From Stieleria neptunia (lineage in GTDB: Bacteria; Planctomycetota; Planctomycetia; Pirellulales; Pirellulaceae), in assembly GCF_007754155.1 (NCBI RefSeq), contig NZ_CP037423.1, forward strand, positions 4,990,865-5,054,864: a stretch of 64,000 bases of DNA, read 5' to 3'. The translations under genes were made by a program, and so were the position numbers. This document shows, in pieces, positions 17,928-27,103 of the stretch. Numbering within the stretch: the first letter of the stretch is position 1; every line of letters starts with the position of its first letter. The notes under the pieces are model-generated. The model saw nothing but the letters and a program-made list of their open reading frames with translations. It was not told the origin of the DNA and searched no databases.

Positions 17928-20264
17928 ATGGGTGGTTGGTACGTCTTGGGAATCATCATCGTTTCCCTGTTATTGCTCTCCGCGCTGGCAGTTTTCCTGC
18001 CCCGTTTGTTCGTTCGCGCGATCTTCCGGCCGATGTTGGCGCTGTTTTATCGCAAACGTGTGATCGGTCTGGAAAACCTGCCGGCGTCGGGCGGCTATCT
18101 GATCGTCAGCAATCACGTGTCGTGGATCGATGGCATCGTGATCTTGTGGATGATGCCCCGCAACGTCCGATTTGTCGTCGACGGCTCCAATTTCGGTTCG
18201 GCATTTGCCAAGTGGATTGCCGCCGCCTTTGACACGATCTTGATGGTCGCCAATCCGAAATCGATCATGCGGGCGCTCAAGGCGGCACGCGAGGCTCTCA
18301 AGGACGGCGACGTGGTGGGGCTGTTCCCCGAAGGCACGATCACCCGGACCGGGCAGTTGCAAGCGTTTAAACCGGGCATGGGCAAGATTCTGCAGGGGCA
18401 CGACGCGCCCGTGGTTCCCGTTTACCTGGACGGCATGTGGGGCAGCATCTTCAGCTACAGCGGCGGAAAATTTTTCTTCAAGTGGCCCGACAAGTTTCGC
18501 CGTCGATTGACGCTTTATATCGGCAAACCGCTCCCCAACGACACGCCGATTGAACTGGTCCGTTCGCAAGTCCATCAGCTGAACGCCAAGGCACAAACCG
18601 ACCATCGGCATGAGTTCCCGATCCTGGCCGGCGAAGTGATCCGGGCCTGGCGACATCGTGGAAAGCGGCTTCAAATCGCCGATTCGATGGGGACCGAACT
18701 GGGCGGCCGCGAAGCGCTGACGCGGGCCTTCGCATTGCGACGTGTCCTGCGCCGCGAGGTTCTTGCCAAACACGAATCAAACGTCGGTGTCTTCCTGCCG
18801 CCCAGCGCCGGCGCGGTGATCGTCAACGTCGCCCTGGCCTTGGACCGCCGTGTCTCGGCAAACCTGAATTACACCGTTTCCAGCCCCGTCATCAATCATT
18901 GCATTGAAGAAATCGGTATTCAGCATGTCCTGACCAGCGAACGATTCCTCAGCAAAATCAATATCGAGATCGATTCGGAGATTGTAACGGCCGAATCGCT
19001 CAAGCAAAAAGTCACCGCGGCAGACAAAGCGATCGCGTTTGTCCAGGCCAACTTGATTCCGGCCGCGTTGCTGCGGCGGATGCTGGGTCTGCACCGTGTC
19101 AAAAGCGATGACCTGATGACCGTGATCTTTACCAGCGGTTCGACCGGCATGCCCAAGGGCGTGATGCTCAGCCAGGCCAATATCAGCCACAACGTTGACG
19201 CGATCAAGAAAGCCATTCGCCTCAATGACGAAGATGTCGTGCTGGGCATCCTGCCGTTCTTCCACTCGTTCGGGTACAGCGTCACGCTGTGGGCGACCCA
19301 GGTCCTGGGACCGTGCGGCGTTTACCATTTCAACCCGCTCGACTCGCGGCAGATCGGCAAACTGGCCGAAAAGTACGGTGCGACGGTCTTGCTCGCCACG
19401 CCGACGTTTTTGCGGAGCTACATCCGCCGGATCAAACCGGAACAATTCAAGACCCTGGACACCTGCATCGTCGGCGCCGAAAAGATGCCGGCCGACCTGT
19501 TCGATTCCTTCGAACAGACCTTCGGCCTGCGTCCGGTCGAAGGCTACGGGACGACGGAACTGAGCCCCCTGGTTTCGGTCAACATCCCGCCGAGTCGTTC
19601 TCCGGCCGCCTACCAGCTTGATCGCATCGAAGGTTCCGTCGGCCGCCCCCTGCCGGGTGTCTGCGCGAAAGTGATCTCCCAGGACTCCGGCGACGAACAA
19701 CCCGCGGGCACCGACGGCATGCTGATGATCGCCGGTCCCAACGTGATGACCGGATACGCCGGCCAAAAGGAGCTGACCGAAAAAGCGATTCAGTCGGGCT
19801 GGTACAACACCGGTGATATCGCCAACATCGACGACCAAGGCTTCATCCACATCACCGGGCGACTCAGCCGGTTCTCCAAAATCGGCGGCGAAATGGTCCC
19901 GCACCTGAAAGTCGAAGAGGAGATCGCCAAGTCGATCGCCAAGTCACCGTCGAGCGAATCGTGTGTCAACGGAGCCGCAAACGACAATGGAGCTGACGAT
20001 GAAAACGCAGTGACGCTCTGTGTCACCGCCGTCCCCGACAGCAAGAAGGGCGAACGCCTGATCGTGCTGCACCGTCGCTTGAACAAAGACACGGACCAGA
20101 TTTTGGCCGACCTCAAAACCGCCGGACTGCCCAATCTGTTCATCCCGTCGCGGGATGCGTTTTACGAAGTCGAACAAATCCCCTTGCTCGGCACCGGAAA
20201 ACTGGACCTCAAGGGCGCCAAAGACCTGGCGCTGCAACTGGCGACTGGGAAATCGAGTGATTGA
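17928..20264 (+). CDS. aas: Bifunctional lysophospholipid acyltransferase / acyl-ACP (acyl-CoA) synthetase, Aas-like
   Basis: A 778-aa fusion. The N-terminal membrane helix (8-30) leads into a PlsC acyltransferase domain with the HX4D motif NHVSWIDG (His 63, Asp 68) and FPEGT near residue 133. From about residue 270 an AMP-binding (ANL) adenylation domain follows, with P-loop VIFTSGSTGMPKG near 399-411, EGYGTTELSP, and the hinge region YNTGDIANID/GRLSRFSKIGGE. The order and length match Aas, which re-acylates lyso-phosphatidylethanolamine using fatty acids it activates itself. Around residues 680-690 (NGAANDNGADDENA) a short acidic insertion interrupts the C-terminal subdomain. It is probably monocistronic. 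The CDP-alcohol phosphatidyltransferase gene converges from the right, giving a lipid-metabolism neighbourhood. Confidence 0.85.
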   Translation: MGGWYVLGIIIVSLLLLSALAVFLPRLFVRAIFRPMLALFYRKRVIGLENLPASGGYLIVSNHVSWIDGIVILWMMPRNVRFVVDGSNFGSAFAKWIAAAFDTILMVANPKSIMRALKAAREALKDGDVVGLFPEGTITRTGQLQAFKPGMGKILQGHDAPVVPVYLDGMWGSIFSYSGGKFFFKWPDKFRRRLTLYIGKPLPNDTPIELVRSQVHQLNAKAQTDHRHEFPILAGEVIRAWRHRGKRLQIADSMGTELGGREALTRAFALRRVLRREVLAKHESNVGVFLPPSAGAVIVNVALALDRRVSANLNYTVSSPVINHCIEEIGIQHVLTSERFLSKINIEIDSEIVTAESLKQKVTAADKAIAFVQANLIPAALLRRMLGLHRVKSDDLMTVIFTSGSTGMPKGVMLSQANISHNVDAIKKAIRLNDEDVVLGILPFFHSFGYSVTLWATQVLGPCGVYHFNPLDSRQIGKLAEKYGATVLLATPTFLRSYIRRIKPEQFKTLDTCIVGAEKMPADLFDSFEQTFGLRPVEGYGTTELSPLVSVNIPPSRSPAAYQLDRIEGSVGRPLPGVCAKVISQDSGDEQPAGTDGMLMIAGPNVMTGYAGQKELTEKAIQSGWYNTGDIANIDDQGFIHITGRLSRFSKIGGEMVPHLKVEEEIAKSIAKSPSSESCVNGAANDNGADDENAVTLCVTAVPDSKKGERLIVLHRRLNKDTDQILADLKTAGLPNLFIPSRDAFYEVEQIPLLGTGKLDLKGAKDLALQLATGKSSD

Positions 20265-20336
20265 CCGGAGGGCTCGCGCCCAATACCGCTAACACGAAGA
20301 CACGCCGCTGAATGGCATTGGGCTGGCGCCGATGCC

Positions 20337-21011
20337 TCACTTCAACTGCCACTCGGTCGTATCCGGCGCGGCACCTCGTTGATTCACCTCCTTGACTGAT
20401 CGGACCAGCTGAATCGGCAACTGAACAAGCCCGGCAACGATCAACGCGGCGTAGGTGAACAGCAGAAACTGTCCAGGGGTGACGATGGATTGCGGAATCC
20501 AAAATAACGCCGCCGTGGCGATCCCGATCAAACTCAACAGCGTCTTGAACTCGGTCGGCCCGAATCGGGACAGCGTAAACTCGCCCACCAACTTTGCCTT
20601 GATGTTGGTCAGCACGGCGATCGCGAACAGACACACGACCGCCACGATCGCCAAATCCAATCGTCCGCAGGCGACGCCGATTCCGATCAAATAGTAGGCA
20701 AAGGAAAGCGGATCGGTGAAATGATCCAACAACTCACCGCCGTTGCGACACTGGCCGGTCCGCCGAGCGTGCGTGCCGTCGACACAGTCGGCCAGATGGT
20801 TGCCGACGATTCCCGCCGCACCAATGATGCCGGCCCACCAGTAGGTCGTTGAAAACGCGAGCCCGACGGCGCCGAGGATCGCCGACACGTGCCCCATCAA
20901 GACGATTCCCTCCGGCGGAAACCCGCTGGGGATTCCCAGGTGAGGGTACAGCGATTGCAACTTCGGTGAAATGATTGGGTCGATCAGGCTATGGGAAACG
21001 CGTGCCGACAT
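20337..21011 (-). CDS. CDP-alcohol phosphatidyltransferase family membrane protein
   Basis: 224 aa from the ATG at 21011. The signature DG-x2-AR-x8-G-x3-D-x3-D is complete (DGTHARRTGQCRNGGELLD then HFTD). Around it are five to six hydrophobic helices, the usual size for CDP-alcohol phosphatidyltransferases. These enzymes swap CMP for an alcohol (glycerol phosphate, inositol, serine or another alcohol) at the inner membrane; which alcohol cannot be told. The longer frame upstream runs through a tandem repeat and encodes only basic low-complexity sequence, so the later start is chosen. Confidence 0.85.
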   Translation of the reverse strand: MSARVSHSLIDPIISPKLQSLYPHLGIPSGFPPEGIVLMGHVSAILGAVGLAFSTTYWWAGIIGAAGIVGNHLADCVDGTHARRTGQCRNGGELLDHFTDPLSFAYYLIGIGVACGRLDLAIVAVVCLFAIAVLTNIKAKLVGEFTLSRFGPTEFKTLLSLIGIATAALFWIPQSIVTPGQFLLFTYAALIVAGLVQLPIQLVRSVKEVNQRGAAPDTTEWQLK

Positions 21012-21509
21012 CTTCTGGGCCTTCGCTTGGAGAGTCAAAATACGCCGCCGACTTCGGCGGGCCAAGGCAAAAGAGCCCCGATCGGCCCGAAGACTGCGCC
21101 CTGTTTCGCGACCGAGACGTCGCACTGGCCCCCACGGGACCACTTTTCGCACGTACGACGGCCCTTCCGGGCCGTCGCCAGCAGGGCTCGCCCCGACGAC
21201 CGAGAAAGCACGTCGCACAACCGTCCCCACGTACGACGGCCCTTCCGGGCCGTCGCCAGGAGGGCTCGCCCCGACGACCGAGCAAGGACGTCGTACCGCG
21301 ACCTGCTGACCACATCACACTCAATCAACCAGATCGTTGACCGTTGTCGCATTTCGCGTCTTCCTTAACCTGGACGCCCCCTCCACAGCGTCCCACCTGA
21401 GGTTCTTCCCCCACCAGACTTGCTCGGGGTCTATCTGGCACCAAAAGTCGGGTAGGCAATTTAGACGCAAACCGGAGCATCGCGGATCGATGACGAGTCA
21501 CACAATGCG
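21012..21509. other. Intergenic with tandem repeat
   Basis: About 500 bases between divergent genes. Apart from the 78-base-period duplication at 21152-21296 nothing could be assigned. The promoters of both the phosphatidyltransferase and the channel gene should be here. Confidence 0.4.
21152..21296. repeat. Two-copy direct repeat, period 78
   Basis: Copies at 21152-21218 and 21230-21296 share CGTACGACGGCCC-TTCCGGGCCGTCGCCA and CTCGCCCCGACGACCGAG, with only a few substitutions. Each unit holds a strong hairpin (GACGGCCC-TTCC-GGGCCGTC). It is probably an interspersed intergenic repeat duplicated locally. Confidence 0.75.
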
Positions 21510-22580
21510 ATGAACGGATCGACCTCCGTTCACAAAATGAGAGTTGGTCTGACCGTGCTGGTCGCCACCTGTTTGATCGCGATCATCGGGTACGTCCTGG
21601 CGGGATGGTCGTACATCGATTCGCTTTACATGGTGGTCATCACAATCTTTGGGGTGGGCTACGGAGAGGTGAATCCGGTCGAGGACCCTCGGCTGAAATT
21701 GTTTACGTTGGCGGTCATCATTTCGGGGTGCAGCTCCGCCATTTATGTCCTCGGCGGATTCGTCCAAATGATCGCCGAAGGAGAAATCCAACGAGCCCTG
21801 GGAGCCAGACGCATGTGCCAAGAAATCAAGTCGTTGTCAGGGCACGCGATCGTTTGCGGCTATGGCCGGGTCGGCCGCAACCTGATCCATGAACTCGCCC
21901 ATCTGGGTGTGAAATTTGTCGTGATCGATCGCGATACCGAACGGCTGGCCGCAGCCGAACGAAAGGGGACCTTGGTGATCGCCGGCGACGCGTCTCAAGA
22001 GGAGATCCTTCAACAAGCCGGAATCGAACGCGCCTCAGTGCTGGCGACCGTCTTGCCGGACGATGCCAACAACGTGTTCGTGACGCTGACGGCGCGAGAG
22101 CTGCGCGAGAACATCCAGATCATCGCCCGCTGCGAATGCCCGTCGACCGAACGAAAACTGATTCGCAGCGGGGCCAACGGCGTGGTGTCGCCGACGATGA
22201 TAGGAGCGACCCGCATCGCTCACCAAATCGCCTGCCCGACGGTCGAGTCGATCGTGGAAAACAAGCACGCCTTCAGTCGGGTCAACCAAGACCTTGAGGT
22301 GTTCGGCTTGCGGATGATCGAAATCGACATCCACGAGGAATCGATCTTCGTCGGGGCAACCATCCACGACCTGGAAACCAGTGGCGACGGGGCGACGGTC
22401 GTGGTTGCCGTCAAACGCGCCGGCGGCGAAGTCATCAAGAACCCGAAAATGTGCGACGAAATCCGCGGCAAGGACAAGCTCGTCATGCTCTCGCACAAAG
22501 AAGACTGGTCGCCGGTCAGCGACGACGTCATCTGCCCTTCAACCAACCTTGCCATGCCGATGGTCCCCCTGGCCATCTGA
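21510..22580 (+). CDS. Potassium channel with RCK (TrkA-N/TrkA-C) domain
   Basis: A 356-aa protein with a two-helix pore module: TM1 near 12-31, a pore loop with the selectivity filter TIFGVGYGE (GVGYG at 48-52), and TM2 near 66-88. It is followed by a cytoplasmic RCK domain whose Rossmann motif HAIVCGYGRVGRN lies near residues 113-125, with the acidic ribose-binding VIDRD further on. A TrkA-C-like C-terminal region occupies about 265-330. This 2TM-RCK architecture is that of MthK-like ligand-gated K+ channels. A second in-frame ATG at codon 10 could be the real start. Confidence 0.88.
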   Translation: MNGSTSVHKMRVGLTVLVATCLIAIIGYVLAGWSYIDSLYMVVITIFGVGYGEVNPVEDPRLKLFTLAVIISGCSSAIYVLGGFVQMIAEGEIQRALGARRMCQEIKSLSGHAIVCGYGRVGRNLIHELAHLGVKFVVIDRDTERLAAAERKGTLVIAGDASQEEILQQAGIERASVLATVLPDDANNVFVTLTARELRENIQIIARCECPSTERKLIRSGANGVVSPTMIGATRIAHQIACPTVESIVENKHAFSRVNQDLEVFGLRMIEIDIHEESIFVGATIHDLETSGDGATVVVAVKRAGGEVIKNPKMCDEIRGKDKLVMLSHKEDWSPVSDDVICPSTNLAMPMVPLAI

Positions 22581-23091
22581 AAAAGTGGCGTAAGCTTCCA
22601 GCTTGCGATTCCCCTTGGCGGTCTAATAAAGTGGCGTAAGCTTCCAGCTTGCGATCCCCGCAGCGCGAGCTGCAAACGCACCTCACTGACTCTTCCTGAA
22701 TATCAGGATTGATCAACCGGAAATCGCCCTATTCAACCAGCGGTCGATCACTGGGATAGGCTTCCGGCCTGTCATGCCAGAAACCCCAGCTTGGCAACCT
22801 CTCTCCGCCCCATCGGTGACCCTCCACACCGTTTTTACAATTCGTTGTAAAACGTTCAACACACGACAAGGCGGCCTCGCGAGTTTCACGACCGGCATCA
22901 GGGCCTCGGTCTCATGCCGCGACCGCGCAAATCCAGGCCTCTGGTCGATCATGCGATTTCATCGCGCCGCGGTGTTTCACGCGGTCGGCCCTGTCGTCCT
23001 GGGTCGGCACCGATCTTGCACTGTTTGCCTGCTAGAAACTACCAACCGTTCAGTCTTCCGGGTTTCAGTGCCCCTATTCATCGATGGTCCC
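22581..23091. repeat. Intergenic region with direct repeats
   Basis: Two copies of GTGGCGTAAGCTTCCAGCTT-GCGAT at 22585-22609 and 22631-22655, each containing the palindrome AAGCTTCCAGCTT. A half copy of the GGGATAGGCTTCC-GCCTGTC repeat lies at 22752-22773. The frame upstream of the next gene stays open through here, but it has no secretion signal and repeat-derived sequence, so it is left uncalled. Confidence 0.6.
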
Positions 23092-24024
23092 ATGTCGCGC
23101 CCCCTCCTCAAAATCGTTTTCGCAGCCACTTGCTTCGTTTTCTTCGATCACGGCGTCAGCCTCGCCCAATCCGGGTCCGCCATGACCCGCTTGCGGCCGA
23201 TCGGATCGGCCAGCGCCGTGGACCGTTTTCAGAATCAGCAAACGGCCTCGGCAGCGACCAACGTTTCGATGCGAGCGGCCGCGTCCCGGCCCACGGCCGT
23301 CCGCAATGAGACCGCCTATTGGCAGCAGCAACAGGCGGTACCGAGTGCCCCGGCGTCGGTCCGGCAGGCGGCGGTCAACCCGTCTCCCGTCCGGCAAACG
23401 GTCTGGATGCAATCCGGGTTCGATGCACCGCCGCTGGCGGACTCGGGGATGTCATTACCGGGCGAGGCTCCCAACGCGGGATTGCCACAACCGGGGGCGA
23501 GCACCGCGATCCCGAACTCGACTCCGTTTCCCGAGGCCGCTGCTCCGCCGCGCGCCTTGCCGTCCCCGAGCAACTCCTACGCGCCCTCGCCGTCGGACCT
23601 GGACCAAATCCCGCAACCCTCCTTGGAAACCAACGCGTTTGCCAGGACCGACAACTGTCGCCTGATCACGCCACCGAGCACCTACATGGCGGCCAGCGCC
23701 TTTGCCGGCGGCTGCGGGCAAGTCATCCCGACGTCCTACTCGTCGTCGGTCTGCGGCCCGATCACCCAAGCGCCCCTGGCCGGTGCCCCCGGCACGCTAC
23801 CGGCGGAGATCCCATCGACGGCGACGATACCGCCCACGTCGGTGTTTCCCCCCGCGGCCGCCCAGCCGCTGGGCTACCCCACCTCGGCCGCCCCCGCCCG
23901 TTCGCTGATCACGTTGGGCCAACAAAACTACATGGTCCAAGTCGGCCAAGGATTGTGGGGGCAACCGGTCGCCTACGTCCCCGGCCAGGGGCTGCGTAAT
24001 TGGATCCGTTACATCTTCCCTTAA
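23092..24024 (+). CDS. Secreted Pro/Ala/Ser-rich protein of unknown function
   Basis: 310 aa from the ATG at 23092, chosen because it puts a Sec signal (MSRPLLKIVFAATCFVFFDH, cut after about SLAQ) at the N-terminus; the frame continues upstream without one. The mature chain is low in charge and rich in Pro, Ala, Ser and Gln over residues 40-190. It then has a short Cys-containing segment (FAGGCGQVIPTSYSSSVCG) and a hydrophobic, ordered-looking tail (QNYMVQVGQGLWGQPVAY, NWIRYIFP). Family not recognised. Candidate cell-surface or outer-membrane-associated protein, by inference only. Confidence 0.65.
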   Translation: MSRPLLKIVFAATCFVFFDHGVSLAQSGSAMTRLRPIGSASAVDRFQNQQTASAATNVSMRAAASRPTAVRNETAYWQQQQAVPSAPASVRQAAVNPSPVRQTVWMQSGFDAPPLADSGMSLPGEAPNAGLPQPGASTAIPNSTPFPEAAAPPRALPSPSNSYAPSPSDLDQIPQPSLETNAFARTDNCRLITPPSTYMAASAFAGGCGQVIPTSYSSSVCGPITQAPLAGAPGTLPAEIPSTATIPPTSVFPPAAAQPLGYPTSAAPARSLITLGQQNYMVQVGQGLWGQPVAYVPGQGLRNWIRYIFP

Positions 24025-24160
24025 ACCGAGGACCGACTGTCGCGAAAACCTCAACGCGAAGCCCACACACGGCTTGCACAGTCCGGCGTCACTGGATAAT
24101 CTACCGGCCCCTGGAAAAGTGAACCTCGGCTGACCGAGACCACTCTTCACAGAGAACCAA

Positions 24161-24245
24161 GCGGATGTGGCGGAACTGGCAGACGCGCTAGATTCAGGTT
24201 CTAGTCCTCGATAAGGGGGTGGAGGTTCAAATCCTCTCATCCGCA
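24161..24245 (+). tRNA. tRNA-Leu (anticodon CAG), likely attachment site
   Basis: 85 bases. The acceptor GCGGATG pairs with CATCCGC, and the discriminator is A. The anticodon arm CTAGA/TCTAG with loop TTCAGGT gives anticodon CAG. A class II variable arm (TCCTCGATAAGGGGGT region) precedes the T arm GGAGG-TTCAAAT-CCTCT. A tyrosine-integrase gene starts 121 bases downstream and mobile DNA follows, so its 3' end is the probable attL of the integrated element. I did not find a second copy of the 3' end elsewhere in the window. Confidence 0.93.
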
Positions 24246-24256
24246 CTGGATTTTAA

Positions 24257-24292
24257 AGGGTTTCAGCGAATAATACGCTGAGCCCTTTTTTT
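24257..24292 (+). terminator. Intrinsic terminator after tRNA-Leu
   Basis: Stem AGGGTTTCAGCG pairs with CGCTGAGCCCT (one bulged T) around AATAATA, followed by a run of seven T. It ends tRNA transcription and separates it from the integrase. Confidence 0.8.
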
Positions 24293-24365
24293 ATGGGCTC
24301 CCAGAAACGCGACCAAAACGCGACCAGCGTTGCGGTTGCATGTCTTTTGCATGGGAGTCAATTCA

Positions 24366-25598
24366 ATGGCCGGTCTTGAAGTCCGCAATGGTCGCTACAA
24401 CCTCATCCTGCGCTTCGGTGGCAAGCGGTTTGTCCGGTCGCTAAAGACGACCGATGAAGACGTCGCGCTCGCAAAGAAGCTGCGTGTCGAAGAAAACATC
24501 AAACTTGTCGAATCGGGTCGGTTGACCATCCCCGAAGGCTCGGACGTTGTCACGTTCCTGCTCTCCGACGGCAAGCTGAACCACAAGCCGGTGCCAACCT
24601 CGTCGCTGACCATCCCTCAGCTCTTCGCCGCCTTTTGGCACGCTATGCCCGATGGCAACCTCGAGGCCGGGACTGTCAAGATGATTAAGATCCACCAGCG
24701 GCACCTGGAACGTGTTCTCGGGAAACGCCAAGTCGCACAAGGTCTCTCCTCGTCAGACCTTCAGGCGTACGTCACCAAACGCTCGAAAACGAAAACGCGT
24801 CAAGGCGGCACAGTTGGAGGAGCGACAATCAAGAAAGAAATCGTCACGCTGAACTCGGTCTGGAAATGGGCGGTAAGTGCTGGAAAGCTCCACGGTCACT
24901 TGCCCAAGAATGATCTCCGTTATCCAAAATCAAACGAGCTTCCGGTTTTCCAAACCTGGGACGAAATCGAGCGGCAGATTGCCTCCGGTGCTTCCGACGA
25001 ACTGTGGGACGCACTGTACCTGGATCTCGGCCAAATCAAGGAACTCCTGTCGTTTGTCGAAACGAATGCGGCCCACCCATTCCTCTACCCGATGTTTGCA
25101 TTCGCTGCCTACACGGGGGCACGTCGCTCGGAGTTGCTCCGCTCCGAATTGTCGGACATCGACTTGAAGGGAAACGTGGCGACGATTCGCGAAAAGAAGC
25201 GAGTCAAGGGACGAATAAGCACGCGACGGGTGCCAATCTCAAAGCCTTTGGCGAAAATCCTTGAATCTTGGATTGCGAATCATCCGGGAAGCCCATTCAC
25301 ATTTTCCCATCCGGAACCGATTCCGGGGTCAACGCGGAAAGAGCGTGTCGATGACCAGCCTTTGACTGCCAGCCAAGCGTCCCATCACTTTGAAAATACT
25401 TTGAAGCACGGCAAGTGGAAAGTCATCAAAGGCTGGCACTGTCTGCGGCACAGCTTCATCAGCAATTGTGCGAGCAAAGGCATCGACCAACGCATGATTG
25501 ACGAGTGGGTGGGGCATACCACGGAATCAATGCGGCGACGATACAGACACCTGTTCCCGTCCAGCCAGAAGCAAGCGATGGACACGCTTTTCGAATAA
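24366..25598 (+). CDS. Tyrosine recombinase (integrase)
   Basis: 410 aa from the ATG at 24366, which has GGGAG eight bases upstream; an earlier in-frame codon lacks this. The N-terminal part is a SAM-like/arm-binding region. The C-terminal catalytic domain shows the first Arg in TGARRSELLRSELSDID, the HxxR box HCLRHSF, then the GHTTESMRRRYRHL segment with the second His and the nucleophilic Tyr. It belongs to the phage-integrase family, which joins att sites by DNA strand exchange. Its position directly behind tRNA-Leu and reading away from it fits a tRNA-targeting integrase of a genomic island. All catalytic residues are present. Confidence 0.92.
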   Translation: MAGLEVRNGRYNLILRFGGKRFVRSLKTTDEDVALAKKLRVEENIKLVESGRLTIPEGSDVVTFLLSDGKLNHKPVPTSSLTIPQLFAAFWHAMPDGNLEAGTVKMIKIHQRHLERVLGKRQVAQGLSSSDLQAYVTKRSKTKTRQGGTVGGATIKKEIVTLNSVWKWAVSAGKLHGHLPKNDLRYPKSNELPVFQTWDEIERQIASGASDELWDALYLDLGQIKELLSFVETNAAHPFLYPMFAFAAYTGARRSELLRSELSDIDLKGNVATIREKKRVKGRISTRRVPISKPLAKILESWIANHPGSPFTFSHPEPIPGSTRKERVDDQPLTASQASHHFENTLKHGKWKVIKGWHCLRHSFISNCASKGIDQRMIDEWVGHTTESMRRRYRHLFPSSQKQAMDTLFE

Positions 25599-25704
25599 CA
25601 GGTTTAGAGCGGCTCCAGACTAGCTGACTGGCAGCCGTAGTTAGACTGATAATTCGCTGCCCAGTTGTTCGGAAATCGAAATCTTAGTCTTGTGAACCTA
25701 TCTG

Positions 25705-26400
25705 TTAAAACAGCACACCTTGCCGCAGCCGGTTTGCTGCAATTTCGCAATTCCGTTCACTGATCTCGATGCCGATCGCGTGACATCCGACTTCTTTCGC
25801 GGCTCGAAGCGACGTTCCACTTCCCATGAACGGGTCGAGAATCAAGTCACCTGGCTTGGAAAACATGGCGGCAAGCTGCTTTACCAAGCTGAGCGGCTTC
25901 TGCGTCCGATGTACAGCGCGATGTTCGCGGTAACAACTCCAAACGGCTCGGCGTCCACCCCCGTTCCACCGCATCCTGCCGTTTTCGGTGTGAAGAATTG
26001 CGATAGCCTCCCATCCCATTGCAGGACGGTCGCCGCTGATTTGCGGAGTACCGTTGGGCTTGTCCCAAATTCCAAACCGAACGAAACGAAGTCCAATCGG
26101 TGGACATGTCTCCAAGTACGACATGTGTCTCCAATCAACGAATGAGATCAACCATCCCTGAAGATTCGTCGCACATAGGGAGAATACTTCAGCAATTTCG
26201 CCCTCCGTCATCGAAGCAAAGCCGATAAACGGTCTCGAACGTTCGTTCAAACGGTTCGTTCGCGCTCCAGCGTGGGTTCGTTCAGAGAATGGTGGGTCGG
26301 TCAGAACCAACTTGACCTGACATCGAGATAACGATGGAATGACGTCCCTACAATCCCCGTGATAGATCGAAATTCCTGCTTCGCTGTAGTACGGTTCCAT
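25705..26400 (-). CDS. Site-specific DNA methyltransferase (N4/N6-type)
   Basis: 231 aa from the ATG at 26400, giving MEPYYSEAGISIYHGDCRDV. The catalytic motif TDPPF lies near residue 36 and the SAM motif DPFMGSGTSLRAAKEVG comes near the C-terminus, i.e. the permuted order of beta-class amino-methyltransferases. No restriction endonuclease gene is adjacent, so it looks like a solitary (orphan) methylase of the element. It may protect the element DNA, by inference. Its start overlaps the stop of the zinc-ribbon gene by one base (TGATG), so the two are coupled. Its stop faces the integrase stop. Confidence 0.85.
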   Translation of the reverse strand: MEPYYSEAGISIYHGDCRDVIPSLSRCQVKLVLTDPPFSERTHAGARTNRLNERSRPFIGFASMTEGEIAEVFSLCATNLQGWLISFVDWRHMSYLETCPPIGLRFVRFGIWDKPNGTPQISGDRPAMGWEAIAILHTENGRMRWNGGGRRAVWSCYREHRAVHRTQKPLSLVKQLAAMFSKPGDLILDPFMGSGTSLRAAKEVGCHAIGIEISERNCEIAANRLRQGVLF

Positions 26401-26603
26401 CAGGTCGAAAAGTGGCTGGAAGGATCTTGATGTGCACCTACGCGGCGCGACCACCAGAGCGGCCGAGCTTTCACTTCAGAGACGAGCGGCTTTCCGCATC
26501 GTGGGCAGGAAACGCTTTTTGTCCTCGCAAAGCACTTTGCGTCGCATCGAAAACAGACGAAGTAGTAGGGTGCAGGACGATCGTTGGTTTTTGTTTCAGA
26601 CAT
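26400..26603 (-). CDS. Small zinc-ribbon protein
   Basis: 67 aa from the ATG at 26603. The sequence YYFVCFRCDAKCFART followed by SCPRCGKPL gives two CxxC knuckles about 18 residues apart, a zinc-ribbon layout. Function unknown. It sits between the HTH protein (7 bases from its stop) and the methyltransferase (1-base overlap) in a leftward operon, so it may act with the methylase. Confidence 0.6.
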   Translation of the reverse strand: MSETKTNDRPAPYYFVCFRCDAKCFARTKSVSCPRCGKPLVSEVKARPLWWSRRVGAHQDPSSHFST

Positions 26604-26916
26604 TTCGACCACCAAGGGGCAGCAGACCCTCGCTTTTGATCCGCATCAGCTCGTTGTGCGCAATCATCCACTCTCGGCTGCGACCTCGTCCGGTCGCTCG
26701 CTTCTCAGCGTGGATACGACCTGCTCGCGCCCACTCCCGTACGGTGTACTCGGTCTTGCCTAGTAACTCGGCGAGGTCAGCAGTCGAGTAGTACTCTTGC
26801 GGTGGAGCGACGTTGACGCGTTCGAGCACAGCGTTCAATTGTTTTTCAATACTCGCCATCCGCCGCAGCAACTCAAGAGCAACCGTAGCTGACATTTCAG
26901 GACTCTGATCCAACAT
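26596..26916 (-). CDS. HTH (MerR-like/excisionase-type) DNA-binding protein
   Basis: 106 aa. After a short helical N-terminus the chain has EYYSTADLAELLGKTEYTVREWARAGRI, a winged HTH_17-type domain (residues about 43-70). It ends with AEKRATGRGRSREWMI and LMRIKSEGLLPL. Proteins of this sort accompany integrases on planctomycete islands and may act as recombination directionality factors or regulators. Start overlaps the preceding HTH gene's end by 20 bases. Confidence 0.75.
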   Translation of the reverse strand: MLDQSPEMSATVALELLRRMASIEKQLNAVLERVNVAPPQEYYSTADLAELLGKTEYTVREWARAGRIHAEKRATGRGRSREWMIAHNELMRIKSEGLLPLGGRNV

Positions 26917-27103
26917 GCTTCACTCCCGAAATGGTGTCGTTGTTCATGCAATCACACGCCCCGCGACCGCTTCCGACGCGATGACAGCCGAGTTTTCCTG
27001 AACTGACTAGCGTATAAACAGTCGCTACCGAGACTTGCAGATAGCTCGCGGCCTGCTTCACCGTATATAGATCAGACTTGCGGTCCTGTTCGTTGCTGTT
27101 CAT
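26897..27103 (-). CDS. Excisionase-family HTH protein, possibly truncated
   Basis: 68 aa. Residues 12-45 (LYTVKQAASYLQVSVATVYT then LVSSGKLGCHRVGSGRG) match the excisionase/HTH_17 fold closely. After GSGRG the usual I-x-I-x-x-E continuation is missing and the tail (ACDCMNNDTISGV) looks unrelated, consistent with a frameshift or a degenerate end. Its stop codon shares bases with the next gene's region, and its start overlaps the end of the coiled-coil gene by one base. Probable control protein for integrase-mediated excision. Confidence 0.65.
   Translation of the reverse strand: MNSNEQDRKSDLYTVKQAASYLQVSVATVYTLVSSGKLGCHRVGSGRGACDCMNNDTISGVKHVGSES

Noticed and set aside
18777..19904. 375-codon minus-strand frame over the Aas-like gene
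   Set aside because: Shadow of the AMP-binding domain.
21152..21296. Possible CRISPR-like direct repeats
   Set aside because: Only two copies, 78-base period with almost identical spacers; it is a duplicated intergenic repeat and no cas gene is present.
22585..22655. Second CRISPR-like or iteron-like direct repeat
   Set aside because: Two copies only, with an internal palindrome; it belongs to the planctomycete intergenic repeats.
22774..23091. N-terminal extension of the Pro/Ala-rich secreted protein
   Set aside because: The extension begins in a repeat and lacks a secretion signal, whereas the ATG at 23092 is followed by a good one.
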